Shown piece after piece: positions 62,700 to 64,000 of a stretch of DNA of 64,000 bases. The DNA is taken from NCBI RefSeq assembly GCF_013386765.1, contig NZ_JACARE010000003.1, forward strand, positions 450,766 to 514,765. The letters run 5' to 3'. The position numbers and the translations under genes were made by a program. The number at the start of each line of letters is the position of its first letter. Within the stretch, counting starts at the first letter, position 1. The notes under the pieces were generated by a model. It made no database searches, was not told the origin of the DNA, and saw only the letters and a program-made list of their open reading frames with translations. This DNA comes from Pseudomonas yamanorum. Its GTDB lineage: Bacteria > Pseudomonadota > Gammaproteobacteria > Pseudomonadales > Pseudomonadaceae.

Positions 62700-63971
62700 C
62701 TACACCGGCAGGTGGCCTTCGTGGCGCAACTTGTCACCCGCGGGATTGATGGCTTCGCGCAGGAAGCCGAAGCCGGTGCGCTTGTCGTGGCGAAACAGGG
62801 TGTTGGTGACGTACACGTCCTCGCGGATGCCCACCACTTCCACTATTTCGCTGACGCAACGGCGGCCGTCGGGCAGGCGCGTCAGCTGGATTACCACGTC
62901 CAGCGCCGCACAGATCATTTGCCGCAGGGTTTTTTCCGCCACCACCCGGCCGGTCAGGCCCACCAGGGTTTCCAGGCGCAGCAGGGCGTCCTGGGCGTTG
63001 TTGGCGTGCACGGTGCTCATCGAGCCGTCGTGGCCGGTGTTCATGGCGGTCAATACATCGATGACTTCCACACCCCGAATCTCGCCGAGGATGATCCGGT
63101 CGGGGCGCATCCGCAGGGCGTTGCGGATCAAGTCACTGGCTTTCACCTCACCATGCCCCTCGGCGTTGGGCGGGCGGGTTTCCAGGCGCACGACGTGGGG
63201 ATGACCCAGTTGCAACTCGGCCACGTCTTCAATGGTGACCAGGCGTTCGCGGGGGTTGATCAACTGGCTGAGAATGTTCAGCAGCGTGGTCTTGCCGGTG
63301 CCGGTACCGCCGCTGATCAGGATGTTGCAGCGTTTGCCGACGGCGTCCTGGAAGAAATCGAAAATCGCCTGGTCGATGGTTTGCATGGCCACCAGGTCGC
63401 TGCTTTTGAGCATGTCCTTGCGAAACTTTCGAATCGACAGGCAGGGCCCGTCCAGGGCAATCGGCGGGATGATCGCATTGACCCGGCTGCCATCGGGCAG
63501 GCGCGCATCGACCATCGGCGACGACTCATCCAGCCGCCGTCCCAGCGGCGCGAGGATGCGCTGCATGACCCGCTCCACATGGTGGTCGTCGATGAAGCGC
63601 AAATCACTCTGCTGCAGCAGGCCATCGCGCTCGACGAATACCCGGTGCGGGCCGTTCACCAGAATCTCGGTGACGGTCGGGTCGCGCAGCAGCACTTCCA
63701 GCGGGCCGAAGCCGGTCAGCTCATCGACGATCTCTTCGGCGAGCCGTTCCATCTCATAGCGGGAAATCGCCAGGTGCATACGCGTGATGTATTCGGCGAC
63801 CTTGTCGATCACAAATTGCGCCAGGGACTGGCGGGTGCCTTCCAGCAGGTTTTTCCCCGACTCTTCGATGGCATCGATGATGTAGCGATGCAGCACCAGT
63901 TTCAGACCGTCGTGATCGGTGTTGCCAACGCTGCCGCGCGGCGGAACACCAAACAGCTTCTCGCCGCTCAT
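62700..63971 (-). CDS. tadA: Flp pilus secretion ATPase TadA (CpaF)
   Basis: 423 residues. Secretion ATPase of the GspE/CpaF family: Walker A ISGGTGTGKTTLLNILSQL (near 222), Asp box RLVTIEDVAELQLGHPHVVR, Walker B-type RMRPDRIILGEIRGVEVIDV, and the His box STVHANNAQDALLRLETLV. It powers Flp pilus assembly and retraction. Its ATG overlaps the stop of tadZ (ATGA). Confidence 0.96.
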   Translation of the reverse strand: MSGEKLFGVPPRGSVGNTDHDGLKLVLHRYIIDAIEESGKNLLEGTRQSLAQFVIDKVAEYITRMHLAISRYEMERLAEEIVDELTGFGPLEVLLRDPTVTEILVNGPHRVFVERDGLLQQSDLRFIDDHHVERVMQRILAPLGRRLDESSPMVDARLPDGSRVNAIIPPIALDGPCLSIRKFRKDMLKSSDLVAMQTIDQAIFDFFQDAVGKRCNILISGGTGTGKTTLLNILSQLINPRERLVTIEDVAELQLGHPHVVRLETRPPNAEGHGEVKASDLIRNALRMRPDRIILGEIRGVEVIDVLTAMNTGHDGSMSTVHANNAQDALLRLETLVGLTGRVVAEKTLRQMICAALDVVIQLTRLPDGRRCVSEIVEVVGIREDVYVTNTLFRHDKRTGFGFLREAINPAGDKLRHEGHLPV

Positions 63972-64000
63972 TTGGTCCTCAGCAGGCGGTTAAGCCAGTT
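63968..64000 (-). CDS. tadZ: TadZ (CpaE) C-terminal end, cut by the window
   Basis: Ten codons and a stop (NWLNRLLRTK). Named only from position: tadZ precedes tadA in Pseudomonas tad loci, and the TGA overlaps the tadA start. Confidence 0.55.
   Translation of the reverse strand, partial: NWLNRLLRTK

Overview
The window is a chromosomal piece of a fluorescent Pseudomonas (P. fluorescens group). Three things point there: high-GC coding, many Pseudomonas-type REP/BIME palindromes, and gene order matching what I recall of the P. aeruginosa PAO1 blocks speA-retS (PA4839-PA4856) and pprA-tad (PA4293-PA4306). No rRNA, tRNA, CRISPR array, prophage or insertion sequence was seen.

Layout. (1) 3-1382: end of a two-repeat protein of unknown function. 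(2) 1430-6436: TonB receptor plus ABC importer on the minus strand, preceded by a perfect 25-bp palindrome with a Zur-box core, so probably a zinc-starvation uptake system. (3) 6501-11511: copper cluster (DUF2946, PCuAC chaperone, DUF2946, OprC-type receptor with CxxxM and HxM copper motifs, PepSY membrane protein). (4) 11609-12202: HI1419/HI1420-type (HigBA-like) toxin-antitoxin pair. (5) 12713-13098: small DUF3077-like gene behind a structured leader. (6) 13220-19528: aerobic cobalamin genes cobK-cobL (minus) and cobG-cobH-cobI-cobJ (plus), with a CbiG-CobJ fusion. (7) 19824-42287: mostly conserved core: unknown gene, marC, retS, purD, purH, fis, dusB, zinc-ribbon/DUF3426 protein, prmA, accC, accB, aroQ, chemoreceptor, gcbA-type diguanylate cyclase, DUF2333, Nudix, Sui1, speA. 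(8) 42455-44648: lipoprotein hydrolase and MATE exporter. (9) 44678-49649: polymorphic-toxin island with two PAAR proteins, the second carrying a pyocin-S domain and a C-terminal toxin tip, and four related immunity genes, three of them sitting behind the decayed last codons of lost toxins. (10) 49800-53133: DUF6124 gene with the same structured leader, small membrane protein, MazG-like hydrolase, cmoM, two DUF4136 lipoproteins. (11) 53225-64000: Flp/Tad pilus locus with its PprA/PprB two-component system; it runs off the right edge inside tadZ.

The most novel signal is a leader RNA present twice, upstream of the DUF3077-like gene (12713-12840) and, on the minus strand, upstream of the DUF6124 gene (50234-50110). 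Both copies fold into the same long stem with two internal hairpins. Substitutions between the copies preserve pairing. In each copy the loop of the second hairpin is complementary to that gene's own Shine-Dalgarno region, although the loop sequences differ. This looks like a cis-acting translational switch. The second highlight is the toxin-immunity island, where a duplicated promoter region, three toxin-end relics, an antisense gene fragment and an 8-bp tandem repeat record repeated replacement of toxin tips.
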